From Avelusimicrobium sp963660385 (GTDB lineage: Bacteria > Elusimicrobiota > Elusimicrobia > Elusimicrobiales > Elusimicrobiaceae), in assembly GCA_963660385.1 (NCBI GenBank), contig CAVKWQ010000019.1:1-25148 (forward strand): 25,148 bases of DNA, in the 5' to 3' direction. Positions 14,551 to 22,216 of the stretch are shown in pieces. Positions within the stretch are counted from its first letter, which is position 1. Each line of letters starts with the position of its first letter. A program made the position numbers and the translations under genes. The notes under the pieces are model-generated. The model was not told the origin of the DNA. It ran no database searches and was given only the letters and a program-made list of their open reading frames with translations.

Positions 14551-14559
14551 ATTATAACA
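14551..14559 (-). promoter_or_regulatory. Extended -10 promoter of the ABC exporter gene
   Basis: The minus strand reads TGTTATAAT, about 30 bases before the ATG; start point expected near 14544. Identical to the box of the RDD gene. Confidence 0.65.
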
Positions 14560-14595
14560 ATTCCCCGGCGCGTTTGTCCGCAGAACCGGCGGGGG

Positions 14596-14624
14596 TTGCA
14601 AAGTTATTTTTACTTTGCTAAACT
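14596..14624 (+). promoter_or_regulatory. Promoter of the DksA-family gene with an inverted repeat in the spacer
   Basis: -35 TTGCAA (14596-14601), 17-base spacer, -10 TAAACT (14619-14624) with TG extension. A perfect 7-base inverted repeat, gcaaagt (14598-14604) and actttgc (14612-14618), fills the spacer. The leader of about 63 bases also holds a hairpin (aacggga/tcccgtt, 14642-14658). Confidence 0.65.
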
Positions 14625-14693
14625 AATCAAACAGTTATCCAAACGGGAATCTCCCGTTCGGACGCAAATTTTTGTATAGAAAGGACTTGTTGT

Positions 14694-15071
14694 ATGGTTA
14701 TTAAGAAAGCAAACAAAGAAGCACTCACCGCCGCGGAATTAAAGGAAATTAAAAAACATTTAGAGGAACTGAAAGAGGACGCCGCCGCCCGCCTGAAAGA
14801 TAAAAAGAATATGGATATGCCGGAAGCGGAAGTGGGCGACCCGATTGACGATGCTTCCAAAAGTTTGGATAAAGAAATTTTGTTTGAACTCTCCGGCAAC
14901 GCCCATAACACCATTGGGCAGATTGAAGCCGCCTTGCGTAAAATTGACAAAGGGATTTACGGCTATTGCGAATATTGCCGCCAGCCTATCCCCAAAAAAC
15001 GTATTAAAGCAATGCCGTTTGCGCGCTACTGCGTGAACTGCCAGCACTCCACCGAAAAAAGCCACGATTAA
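14694..15071 (+). CDS. DksA/TraR-family zinc-finger transcription factor
   Basis: A 125-residue protein with an N-terminal helical hairpin (about 10-85) and a C-terminal four-cysteine zinc finger (C92, C95, C113, C116) in the usual CEYCRQPIPKKR...ARYCVNCQ setting. The coiled-coil tip motif of DksA, D-x-x-D-x-A, is present as D49, D52 and A54, so it may act through the RNA polymerase secondary channel, possibly with ppGpp. E. coli DksA is 151 residues; this one is shorter and lacks most of the N-terminal extension, as in many DksA-like proteins. AAAGGA precedes the ATG. Its own promoter has an operator-like inverted repeat, and a strong terminator follows, so it is monocistronic. Confidence 0.9.
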   Translation: MVIKKANKEALTAAELKEIKKHLEELKEDAAARLKDKKNMDMPEAEVGDPIDDASKSLDKEILFELSGNAHNTIGQIEAALRKIDKGIYGYCEYCRQPIPKKRIKAMPFARYCVNCQHSTEKSHD

Positions 15072-15090
15072 CGCTTTTTGAGCACTAAAA

Positions 15091-15119
15091 AGGGAGCCCG
15101 TTTGAGGCTCCCTTTTTTT
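15091..15119. terminator. Bidirectional terminator between the DksA-family and RDD genes
   Basis: Arms agggagcc (15091-15098) and ggctccct (15106-15113), then T7 on the plus strand and a T-run on the minus strand. It serves both convergent genes. Confidence 0.9.
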
Positions 15120-15135
15120 CGGTCTAAATGTTGCG

Positions 15136-15993
15136 CTATTTACTAGAAAAGTAAACGGGCGTTTTATTGGTATCTTTGGCGTAAGCCATAATTTTGTAGG
15201 AATCCTTTTGCACGCCGATTCTAAACCCTTTGGGCGAAAGGACCTTTTGCGTATCGCGCTGGAACTGCACCGGGTCGCCGGACAAGAGCGATAAGCGCAG
15301 TAAATCGTTGGTATAGTACCCGTAGCGCGCGTAATGGGCTTCTTCCAGCAGGGCCACATTTTGCAGTTGCGCTTTGGCCTGGTTTACATAATACTGCTGA
15401 ACCACGGAGCCGCCGCCAAAGCATTGCTGGTACATCACCCACGCAAAGCCCACCAACAGCAACGTGCCCAACAGCCGCACGAGTAAGCGCTCCCACCAGG
15501 CCTTTTGGCGGATTTGCACCACCACACTACCGCCTAAAAAGTCGTGCAAGGCGCGGTGTCTGTCATCAAAAAAGGCAAACAAAAACCCGCACATTAAAAG
15601 CGCGCCGCTGATGTAATAGCCAACCGCACGCATAAACGCACGCGGAAACGACACGGGGCCGCTCAAATCCTGTTTGACTACCGCAATACCCACCAAGGCT
15701 TTACCAAGGGTTACGCGGTCTCCACACGAGAAAATGGCTTCGTACAGCACAAACAGGGCATTAATGCCCACCAGCACCGCCGTAATCTGCCACATTTGGG
15801 CATACGGCCCTAAAATCTTTAAAATGGCAAGCCCGATAAACTGCCCCGGGATAAAAATAACGCCGTAATCAATCAGCAAGGCTACAAACCGTTCGGTTAC
15901 CGAAGCATACACCACTTTGGGCGTTTCGTCCGCCGCCGCGGACTGAACAGGGGCGGGCTGCGGGTCCATAATATTAATGCGGGTTTCTGTCAT
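15136..15993 (-). CDS. RDD-family membrane protein with a pilin-like C-terminal domain
   Basis: A 285-residue protein with two recognisable parts. Residues about 30-162 are an RDD domain: R35 and D42 in RFVALLID, and the closing DDRHRALHDFLGGSVVV at 143-159, with three membrane helices. After a further hydrophobic helix (about 168-188), residues 199-285 read like the extracytoplasmic part of a type IV pilin or pseudopilin: an amphipathic helix with A-x-L-x-x-x-x-x-L-E-E-A-H-Y, then RYGYYTNDLLRL and a beta-rich end. A prepilin peptidase site is absent. RDD proteins are poorly understood, some being linked to transport; the fusion is unusual. The start at 15993 has AAAGGAG upstream and an extended -10 at 16017-16025. 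Monocistronic. Confidence 0.8.
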   Translation of the reverse strand: MTETRINIMDPQPAPVQSAAADETPKVVYASVTERFVALLIDYGVIFIPGQFIGLAILKILGPYAQMWQITAVLVGINALFVLYEAIFSCGDRVTLGKALVGIAVVKQDLSGPVSFPRAFMRAVGYYISGALLMCGFLFAFFDDRHRALHDFLGGSVVVQIRQKAWWERLLVRLLGTLLLVGFAWVMYQQCFGGGSVVQQYYVNQAKAQLQNVALLEEAHYARYGYYTNDLLRLSLLSGDPVQFQRDTQKVLSPKGFRIGVQKDSYKIMAYAKDTNKTPVYFSSK

Positions 15994-16016
15994 AAAATTC
16001 TCCTTTCGTCTAGTTT

Positions 16017-16025
16017 ATTATAACA
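16017..16025 (-). promoter_or_regulatory. Extended -10 promoter of the RDD gene
   Basis: The minus strand reads TGTTATAAT; start point near 16010, leader about 17 bases with the Shine-Dalgarno inside it. Confidence 0.65.
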
Positions 16026-16043
16026 AGTTTTCCCCCGCCCAAA

Positions 16044-16080
16044 CAAAAAAAGAGAGCGGAACTTTCGCTCCGCCCTCTTT
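16044..16080 (-). terminator. Terminator of the sodium/sugar symporter gene
   Basis: On the minus strand, stem GCGGA/TCCGC extended by AGAG/CTCT runs into seven T (complement of 16045-16051). It begins about 15 bases past the symporter stop. Confidence 0.8.
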
Positions 16081-16095
16081 TTATAAAACGCTTGT

Positions 16096-17694
16096 TTAAG
16101 CGGCAATACCCAATTTGGAAAATAAGATATACACGCCAAACACGCACAGCACAATCGCCACGCTGACGGTTACGCCCAAATTCCACGGCGTACTATCCAC
16201 AATATTGAGGTCTTTCCCGTCGTCGTAGCGGTTTTTGGCCGGCCACAGTTTGCCCGTAATGTACATAAACACAATGGACACCACAAACAAAATAGCCAAG
16301 ATATGCAAAAAGTGCAAATCCGTCTTAATCACGCCCAACTGCGTAAGGCCGTAGCCCACCATAAAGAACACCAGCGTAACCTTGGCCGACCACGCCGGGG
16401 CCGTTTTATTAAGCATACCGAAGATAATCAGCGTAAAAATCGGCACGTTGTAAAAGCCGTTTACCATTTGCAAATAGTTAAACAGGCCCGAGGGAGCCTT
16501 GGCAATCAGCGGCGCCACAATCATAGAAAACACCGCCAATAAAATACCCACATATTTGCCCTTGTGGACAAGTTCTTCGTCCGTGGCTGTCGGTTTGATA
16601 AGCGGCTTATAGACGTTAAGCATAAACAAGGTGGAGGTAGAGTTCAAGGCCGCGTTAAACGAACTTAAAATCGCCCCGAACAGCACCGCCGCAAAGAAGC
16701 CGATTAAATAGAACGGCAATACTTTATTAACCAGCATCGGGTACGCCATATCCCCCACTTCCAAAGGCGTGCTTTGGAAGATGTGGAACGCCACAATGCC
16801 CGGGATAATTAAGTAAATAGGCCCAATCAGTTTAAAAATAGCGCACAGCAAAAGGCCCTTTTGCCCTTCCTTTAAGTTCTTGGCCGCCAAGGCGCGCTGG
16901 ATAATCGTCTGGTTGCAACCCCAATAGAACAAGTTGACGAGGAACATCCCCGTAAACATTGTAGCAAAGGGAACCGGGTCGGTAGCGGAGCCGATAGCAT
17001 TAAATTTTTCCGGGTGGGCCTTTACCACCTCGGTAAGACCGGCTAAAATGTTACCGTCGCCTACATAGGCAAGGGCAAACAGCGGCACCATCATCCCGCC
17101 GATAATGAGCCCGATACCGTTAAGCGTATCGGCAATCGCCATAATGCGAAGCCCGCCAAAAATGGTATATAAGCAACCCAGCACACCAATCGCCACCACA
17201 ACCACCACGATAGCCATCATCGGGGAAAGGTGGAACGTGCCCATAATGTCAAAGATACCGCCCATACCAATCGCGCCGGAATACAGCACCGTCGGCAACA
17301 GGATAAGCACATACCCCGCTAAAAACAAAAAGTTTACAAACTGCTTAGTAGCGCCGTCGTAACGGTCGCCCACGAAATCCGGGATAGTGGCATACCCCTT
17401 TTTTAAGTAGCGCGGCAGAAAGAAAAACGCCACGATAATAAGCGCCAAGGATGCCCCGATTTCGTACCCCATACCGGACATATTAAACATATATCCCTGG
17501 CCGTTTAAGCCCACCATTTGTTCGGTAGATAGGTTCGTAAGCAAGAGTGAGGCGGCAATCACCCACCCGGTCAGTCCTCTTCCGGCTAGAAAGTAGCCTT
17601 CTGAGGATGATACGTCTTTCTTGCGTGTCAGGTAATACGACAGGCCCAGCACAAGCGCCGTAAAACCTGCAAACGACGACAGCGTAAGCAACAT
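16096..17694 (-). CDS. Sodium/solute symporter, vSGLT-like (probable sodium/hexose symporter)
   Basis: A 532-residue SSS-family transporter with about 14 membrane helices. From memory of the Vibrio galactose transporter vSGLT, nearly all sugar-contact positions are kept: N54, Q59, Y77, E78, N254, Y257 (inner gate), W258, K288 and Q409 match N64, Q69, Y87, E88, N260, Y263, W264, K294 and Q428. The one change is A81 at the position of S91. The sodium-site serines S344-S345 match S364-S365. Import of glucose or galactose with sodium is therefore likely. The ATG at 17694 is chosen because GGAGGG is just upstream; earlier in-frame ATGs (17730, 17745) lack one. Monocistronic, with a leader of about 110 bases. 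Confidence 0.9.
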   Translation of the reverse strand: MLLTLSSFAGFTALVLGLSYYLTRKKDVSSSEGYFLAGRGLTGWVIAASLLLTNLSTEQMVGLNGQGYMFNMSGMGYEIGASLALIIVAFFFLPRYLKKGYATIPDFVGDRYDGATKQFVNFLFLAGYVLILLPTVLYSGAIGMGGIFDIMGTFHLSPMMAIVVVVVAIGVLGCLYTIFGGLRIMAIADTLNGIGLIIGGMMVPLFALAYVGDGNILAGLTEVVKAHPEKFNAIGSATDPVPFATMFTGMFLVNLFYWGCNQTIIQRALAAKNLKEGQKGLLLCAIFKLIGPIYLIIPGIVAFHIFQSTPLEVGDMAYPMLVNKVLPFYLIGFFAAVLFGAILSSFNAALNSTSTLFMLNVYKPLIKPTATDEELVHKGKYVGILLAVFSMIVAPLIAKAPSGLFNYLQMVNGFYNVPIFTLIIFGMLNKTAPAWSAKVTLVFFMVGYGLTQLGVIKTDLHFLHILAILFVVSIVFMYITGKLWPAKNRYDDGKDLNIVDSTPWNLGVTVSVAIVLCVFGVYILFSKLGIAA

Positions 17695-17780
17695 ATTCCC
17701 TCCGTAGATAATCCGTAAAAGTTCCGGCATAAGCCGGCCCGACAAGAAACTGCAAACTGACCGATTTTCCCGCCCGGTCC

Positions 17781-17809
17781 TTGATTTCTGGCGGGTTAAT
17801 CGTTATACT
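17781..17809 (+). promoter_or_regulatory. Promoter of the diverged lemA paralogue
   Basis: -35 TTGATT (17781-17786), 17-base spacer, -10 TATACT (17804-17809); start point near 17816, leader about 66 bases. Confidence 0.6.
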
Positions 17810-17813
17810 TTGT

Positions 17814-17822
17814 AGTATATCA
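17814..17822 (-). promoter_or_regulatory. Extended -10 promoter of the symporter gene
   Basis: The minus strand reads TGATATACT. It lies only five bases beyond the plus-strand TATACT at 17804-17809, so the divergent promoters overlap nearly back to back and probably exclude each other. Confidence 0.6.
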
Positions 17823-17881
17823 GGACCGATACTTTAATTGTAATGATAATCCGGCCGTTCGTCAATGGGAGGTTTTTAGAT

Positions 17882-18421
17882 ATGCTTATTTGGTTCTTAT
17901 TCGGGGCAATGTGTATGGGCGTGGTGCTGTTTGGGTTAGCGTATTGGAAATTCGTATCGCTTAACAAGGCCGCCCAAAACGCTTGGCAAAAGTTAGACAA
18001 CAATATGAAGAACCGCGCGGAACTAATCCCGGTGCTGGCGCTGTCTGCCGCGTCGTTTAGCGAGTTGGACCGCGAATTTATTTATGAACTTTCCCATATG
18101 AAGGAAGCCTGCCGCACCGCGCAAACCTTGCAAGAGCGCGTAGCCAAAGAAAATGAAATCACCCAAAAATTTAAAAAGGTCTTTACCGCCGCAATGAAGC
18201 ACCCCGAATTAAAGACGGACGAACATTTTTTAAAACTGCAAAAAAGCATTATTTACGCCGAAGGAAAAGTGCAAAGCGCCAAAAAGAAATACAACAGCGC
18301 GGCGCGTGATTTTAACACCATTGCGGCCGTAATACCGCTTAACTTAATTGCCAAAATGTTTGAGTTTGAGCCCTACGAATATTTTGACTTTGACCCCAGT
18401 TTGGACAAAGTAATGGAATAG
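17882..18421 (+). CDS. Diverged LemA-family paralogue
   Basis: A 179-residue protein with one N-terminal membrane helix (about 2-22) followed by the long helical LemA domain. It aligns end to end with the canonical LemA encoded at 19461-20024: AW-x-L-x-x-x-M-x-x-R-x-x-LIP, then a central E-N-x-x-x-x-x-x-K-x-V-F, HPELK against YPDLK, KYNSAARDFN against FYNGNVLALN, and MFEFEPYEYF against MFHFEKREFF. Identity is modest and the usual DLIPNLV is altered to ELIPVLA. GGGAGG lies nine bases before the ATG at 17882; an upstream in-frame ATG at 17843 has none and would add residues before the anchor. It is convergent with htpX and has its own promoter. Confidence 0.85.
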   Translation: MLIWFLFGAMCMGVVLFGLAYWKFVSLNKAAQNAWQKLDNNMKNRAELIPVLALSAASFSELDREFIYELSHMKEACRTAQTLQERVAKENEITQKFKKVFTAAMKHPELKTDEHFLKLQKSIIYAEGKVQSAKKKYNSAARDFNTIAAVIPLNLIAKMFEFEPYEYFDFDPSLDKVME

Positions 18422-18448
18422 AAAAGGCCCCGTAAAAGGGGCCTTTTC
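18421..18448. terminator. Bidirectional terminator between the lemA paralogue and htpX
   Basis: Perfect 11-base arms gaaaaggcccc (18421-18431) and ggggccttttc (18438-18448), loop gtaaaa, with T4 on both strands. It overlaps the last base of the lemA paralogue's stop codon. Confidence 0.88.
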
Positions 18449-18458
18449 TATGGATAAA

Positions 18459-19448
18459 TTAAGCGCCGCGGTCCATTTCCAAAAGCACCTGGATGCGCTT
18501 TTCAATGGGCGGGTGCGTAGCCATTAAGCCGGAAAGCGAGCCAAACAACCCCATCCCCATAGGCCCCACGGGGCTTTCAATACACATTGCCGCCATAGAG
18601 GAGTGTTCCTGGATATCTTCCACATACGGGCAAGCGGATATTTTTTTAAGCGCACTGGCCAAGGCACGCGGGTTACGCGTGGTTAAAGCCGCCGTAGCAT
18701 CTGCCTGGTATTCGCGCGCGCGGGAAACCGCCAAACGCAAAAGCGGCGCAATAATATAGCCGTAAATCAGGCAGATAACGCCCAGCACAAAAAACAGCAA
18801 ATTTGCCTTTCCGCTCTCTTTACTTCGCCCGCGGCTTAACCCCATCCTAAAACAAATTTCGCCCGCCAGCGTAAAGAACGAAATGCCCGCCACGGTAATT
18901 AACATCAGGCGGATATCGCGGTTTTCTATGTGCGCGAGTTCGTGCGCAATCACGCCTTCCAATTCCGCGCGGTCCAGCCTTTTTACAATTCCCTTGGTAA
19001 GCGCCAAGGAAGCGTGCTCCGGGTCCCGCCCGGTGGCAAAGGCGTTTAGCGCGTTGTCGTTTAAAATATAGATTTTAGGAGTAGGCAGACCGCGCGTAAT
19101 GCACAGGTTTTCCACTAAGCGGTAGATTTCCGGCTGGTCGTAAGCCGTTACCGGGACGGCGTTTACGCTATTTAAAATAATGTGGTCGCCCGTAAAGTAA
19201 GAAACGGCCATCCACACCATTGCAAGCCCCCAGCAAATGGGCAAAACATACAGCATCAGTTGGTTGAGTTGCGCCATTTGGTCGGTGGCCTGAAATTCAC
19301 TTACCGTGGCGTACGGGTCGCCCCCTATCACAAAAAAGACAAGGGCAAACACGCCCCACGTTAAGAGCGCAAACAGGATAGGAAATAACAAAACAAGCAG
19401 CACGGTGCGCCGCTTGTTTTGTTTTATAAAGTCATACGTGGTAGCCAT
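18459..19448 (-). CDS. htpX: M48-family membrane zinc protease HtpX
   Basis: A 329-residue inner-membrane metalloprotease. Two N-terminal membrane helices (about 15-40 and 66-85) precede the catalytic part, with the zinc motif HELAH at 169-173 (H169, E170, H173) and the third ligand E246 in SRAREYQAD. Two more hydrophobic segments lie between them (about 182-200 and 216-240). HtpX proteases degrade misfolded or damaged membrane proteins. The length exceeds E. coli HtpX (293), mainly from the N terminus and a longer loop after the first helix. GGAG lies six bases before the ATG, inside the 12-base gap after lemA; the LemA-M48 protease pair is a recurrent arrangement in bacteria. Third gene of the operon starting at 22058. 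Confidence 0.95.
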   Translation of the reverse strand: MATTYDFIKQNKRRTVLLVLLFPILFALLTWGVFALVFFVIGGDPYATVSEFQATDQMAQLNQLMLYVLPICWGLAMVWMAVSYFTGDHIILNSVNAVPVTAYDQPEIYRLVENLCITRGLPTPKIYILNDNALNAFATGRDPEHASLALTKGIVKRLDRAELEGVIAHELAHIENRDIRLMLITVAGISFFTLAGEICFRMGLSRGRSKESGKANLLFFVLGVICLIYGYIIAPLLRLAVSRAREYQADATAALTTRNPRALASALKKISACPYVEDIQEHSSMAAMCIESPVGPMGMGLFGSLSGLMATHPPIEKRIQVLLEMDRGA

Positions 19449-19460
19449 TTATGGCTCCAG

Positions 19461-20024
19461 TTAGAATTGCACTTTTACGGGTTGGCGGGCCGCCTGTTCG
19501 CCTTCCGCCAATTCAAAAAATTCCCGTTTTTCAAAGTGGAACATAGAAGCCACAATGTTGCTGGGGAACATTTCAATCTTGGTATTAAGCGCCAGCACGT
19601 TGCCGTTGTAAAAGCGGCGCGCGGCCTGGATTTTGTCCTCGGTGTCGCGCAGTTCGCGCTGCAATTCCATAAAGTTGGCGTTGGCCTTTAAGTCCGGGTA
19701 ATTTTCAGACAAGGCAAACACGGACTTTAACGCGCCCGTGAGCATATTTTCGCTTTGGGCAATTTCCTTCATATTCCCCTGCGCGGCCATAGCCATATTG
19801 CGCGCCTGGATGACCTTTTCCAAGGTACCGCTTTCGTGCTTGGCATATCCCTTTACGGTTTCCACCAAGTTAGGGATTAAATCGTAGCGGCGTTTCATTT
19901 GTACTTCAATATCGCTCCAAGCCTCGGTGGCGCGGTTCTTCAAAAGCACAAACCCGTTATACACGCTGACGGCATAAATTACAAACACCACCGCCAAAAT
20001 AACAATAATCCAAAGTCCGTTCAT
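19461..20024 (-). CDS. lemA: LemA family protein
   Basis: A 187-residue canonical LemA protein: one N-terminal membrane helix (about 4-22), then the helical domain beginning LKNRATEAWSDIEVQMKRRYDLIPNLVETVKGY, with the conserved FYNGNVLALN near 138-147. LemA proteins are membrane-anchored helical bundles of unclear function, repeatedly found beside M48 proteases. AAGGAG stands just before the ATG at 20024; the phosphotransferase gene ends 9 bases upstream and htpX follows 12 bases downstream, so the three genes form one operon. A diverged second copy lies beyond htpX in the opposite direction. Confidence 0.95.
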   Translation of the reverse strand: MNGLWIIVILAVVFVIYAVSVYNGFVLLKNRATEAWSDIEVQMKRRYDLIPNLVETVKGYAKHESGTLEKVIQARNMAMAAQGNMKEIAQSENMLTGALKSVFALSENYPDLKANANFMELQRELRDTEDKIQAARRFYNGNVLALNTKIEMFPSNIVASMFHFEKREFFELAEGEQAARQPVKVQF

Positions 20025-20033
20025 TTCTGCTCC

Positions 20034-22058
20034 TTAATCGTCGCGTTCATCACGTTTTTGGTTGTGATAGAACTGGTAGCGGGACGTTTCATACAGCCCC
20101 TTGGCAAGCGCCTTCATATGTTCAAAGCGCTGCGGCTCTTTTTTAGAGATATCTTCATTGTAATTATCTGCGGCGTATTTGTAAAGGCCTTCTTTTTCGC
20201 CTTGGCTGTGGTAGTAGTAGTCCCCCTGCACAAAGCCAATGGTAGCGGGCGAAACGGCCCAGCCGTAGATAAGCGCACCCGGTTCGGGCGTGGGGTCAGT
20301 CAGCACGTCGCGGCCGATAGCGCGCGTAAAATACGGACGGCCCAAAATACCCATTACCGTGGGCAAAATATCCACTTGGCTGGCGGTTTTGCTGATAACC
20401 TGCGGTTTTTTGACCGGGCCACCCGCAATAATCAGCGGGATTTGGTGGTTAATCAGGTTCAAGTCCACATAGCCGCGCGGCATATTTTCGGATTGCGGAG
20501 CCGCCAAACCGTGGTCGCCAAAGATAAGGAAAATCGTATTTTTGTAATAGTCCGATTTTTCCGCCAATTTAAAGAACTCGTGCAAGGCGTGGTCGGAAAA
20601 GCGCAGGGAATTGTATTCGGCCACACTTACAAAACTGCGTTTATGGGCCAAGTCCTCGCCGATGTCTTTGACTTCAAAACCCGCGTTATCGTCCGGGATT
20701 GTGTAGGGGCGGTGATAGCCGGAGGTTTGGATAAACGCAAAGAACGGCTTGCCGTTGTTATCCTTTTGCTCCTCATTTAACACGCGGTTAGCCTCGCGGA
20801 ACAAGTCCAAGTCCGAAATGCCCCACACGTCGTTGCGGTGTTCGTGTTCAAACTTGCCTTCCTCGTACATATGTACATCACCCAAGTTGTGTTCCAAAAT
20901 ACCGCGGATGTTACCCCAACTGGCGCTTCCGCCAATGAAGTAATATTTTTCGTAATCGCGCAAGGCGTTTACCACCACGTGTTGGTCCACAATCAAGGGG
21001 TTGCGGGAACTGGTTTTGAAGGACGTTACGTCCGGGATACTCGTAACCGTGGCGAACACGGCGCGGGCCGTAGCGGAGGTAGGCGCATAAAAATGCGTAA
21101 ACAAAATGGATTTATCCGCCAAACTCTTGATAAACGGCGTGGGGTCAATATCCGGGTTGGTCATAGAAATTTTATTCCAAGCCAAGGATTCCATAAAAAT
21201 AACCACCACGTTATAATCGTGCTGTTCGGCTTTGGGTTTGGCCGCCACGGTGCGTTCAAAATTAAGCGTATCTTTATCGGGGTGTTGTACGCCCAAGTAG
21301 GCGGCTACGGTGTCGTAATATTCCTGCGTTTTGGCTTTATCAAAACTATCCGCCTTTACAAAGCGGGCCGTATCGTAAATATTAAGCACCGGGTTTAACG
21401 TCAAATTGCAAATAAAGTTGTTGGTGGAGTGATAGGCGTTGCTCCAACGGAGCGGGTACTGGCTCAGTTGCCCAAACATTAATCCGCCCGTAACAAGCAA
21501 CCCTACAAAGAACCAGCCCAAGTTGCCTTTCCAGCGGTAATTATCGGTCTGGGCAAAGGCTTTTTTCTGCAAGCGGTTTACAAACCAAAAGCCCAAAATT
21601 CCCCATACCACCAAGCCGATAACCGCCCACACCAAGGGATATGTTTCCCAAGCCATTTGCAAAGAAATGAGGGCGTTTTCGGAATATTTAAAAATGGAGT
21701 AGTTAATGCGCATTGCAATATAGGCATAGTGCGCAAAATCGGCAAAATAGATAAGCAGTACCGCGGCTTCCAACACGGCATACAAGGCGGAAATACCCTT
21801 GCGGATAACGCGCGCCCCGTGCCAAAAAGCACAAACGGTAAAGTATAAGCCCAAGGGGATTGCCAACGCACAGGCAAGACGGGCATCAAACTTGGCACCG
21901 ATATAAAAGGTCTGCCACAATTCGTGGTAAGACTGAGGTACAAGCGCCGCGTGAAACACAAACAAAAAGATTCCGCGGAAAAGGGTAAACACCACCCAGT
22001 TAGCCAAGATGAACCAAGCGTAAGACTTAATCCACCCCGGTACGGCGAGTTTCTTCAT
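20034..22058 (-). CDS. LTA synthase/MdoB-like phosphotransferase (alkaline phosphatase superfamily)
   Basis: A 674-residue protein with five N-terminal membrane helices (about 12-200) and a large extracytoplasmic sulfatase-like domain (about 280-640). Metal-site residues are visible: E290 in VVIFMESLAW, and FGDHG with D515 and H516. The likely nucleophile is T330 in TARAVFA, which matches the T-x-R-x-x-x-A pattern of MdoB-type phosphoglycerol transferases better than the LtaS site. The likely substrate is a lipid head group (phosphoglycerol or phosphoethanolamine) moved to a periplasmic glycan or lipid; the exact acceptor is unknown. No teichoic acid genes are seen and the envelope appears Gram-negative. 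GGAGG precedes the ATG at 22058. First gene of the operon with lemA and htpX. Confidence 0.9.
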   Translation of the reverse strand: MKKLAVPGWIKSYAWFILANWVVFTLFRGIFLFVFHAALVPQSYHELWQTFYIGAKFDARLACALAIPLGLYFTVCAFWHGARVIRKGISALYAVLEAAVLLIYFADFAHYAYIAMRINYSIFKYSENALISLQMAWETYPLVWAVIGLVVWGILGFWFVNRLQKKAFAQTDNYRWKGNLGWFFVGLLVTGGLMFGQLSQYPLRWSNAYHSTNNFICNLTLNPVLNIYDTARFVKADSFDKAKTQEYYDTVAAYLGVQHPDKDTLNFERTVAAKPKAEQHDYNVVVIFMESLAWNKISMTNPDIDPTPFIKSLADKSILFTHFYAPTSATARAVFATVTSIPDVTSFKTSSRNPLIVDQHVVVNALRDYEKYYFIGGSASWGNIRGILEHNLGDVHMYEEGKFEHEHRNDVWGISDLDLFREANRVLNEEQKDNNGKPFFAFIQTSGYHRPYTIPDDNAGFEVKDIGEDLAHKRSFVSVAEYNSLRFSDHALHEFFKLAEKSDYYKNTIFLIFGDHGLAAPQSENMPRGYVDLNLINHQIPLIIAGGPVKKPQVISKTASQVDILPTVMGILGRPYFTRAIGRDVLTDPTPEPGALIYGWAVSPATIGFVQGDYYYHSQGEKEGLYKYAADNYNEDISKKEPQRFEHMKALAKGLYETSRYQFYHNQKRDERDD

Positions 22059-22087
22059 AATTCCTCCAAATTAGACTTCTTATATAT

Positions 22088-22096
22088 ATGATATCA
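22088..22096 (-). promoter_or_regulatory. Extended -10 promoter of the phosphotransferase-lemA-htpX operon
   Basis: The minus strand reads TGATATCAT; start near 22081, leader about 22 bases. The box is itself nearly palindromic (ATGATATCA). Confidence 0.55.
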
Positions 22097-22168
22097 AATC
22101 TGCTTCGTATGCGGAGGGCCCAGAAATAAGGGCCAAAGGGCCCGCCCTAAAAATAGGTCTTTGGACTC

Positions 22169-22197
22169 TTGTTCCCCGGGCGGAGATTTTTTATTCT
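22169..22197 (+). promoter_or_regulatory. Promoter of the 473-residue secreted protein gene
   Basis: -35 TTGTTC (22169-22174), 17-base spacer, -10 TATTCT (22192-22197). The start near 22204 leaves about 13 bases before the ATG, including AGGAG at 22206-22210. Confidence 0.5.
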
Positions 22198-22216
22198 TAT
22201 TATATAGGAGAGCACA

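Noticed and set aside
14521..14693. Riboswitch in the region between the ABC exporter and DksA-family genes
   Set aside because: Only simple hairpins are visible; the space is explained by two divergent promoters and a short leader.
14760..15359. Minus-strand open frame opposite the DksA-family gene
   Set aside because: It crosses a strong bidirectional terminator and runs through two real genes in other frames.
19899..20780. Plus-strand open frame opposite lemA and the phosphotransferase gene
   Set aside because: It overlaps two well-supported genes on the other strand and shows no family resemblance or start signal.
20034..22058. True lipoteichoic acid synthase
   Set aside because: The nucleophile context (T-A-R) fits MdoB-like enzymes better than LtaS, and other genes point to a Gram-negative envelope.
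22100..22190. GC-rich hairpin cluster (gggccc motifs) as a terminator
   Set aside because: It lies between two divergent gene starts, several alternative weak pairings exist, and no T-run follows a stable stem.
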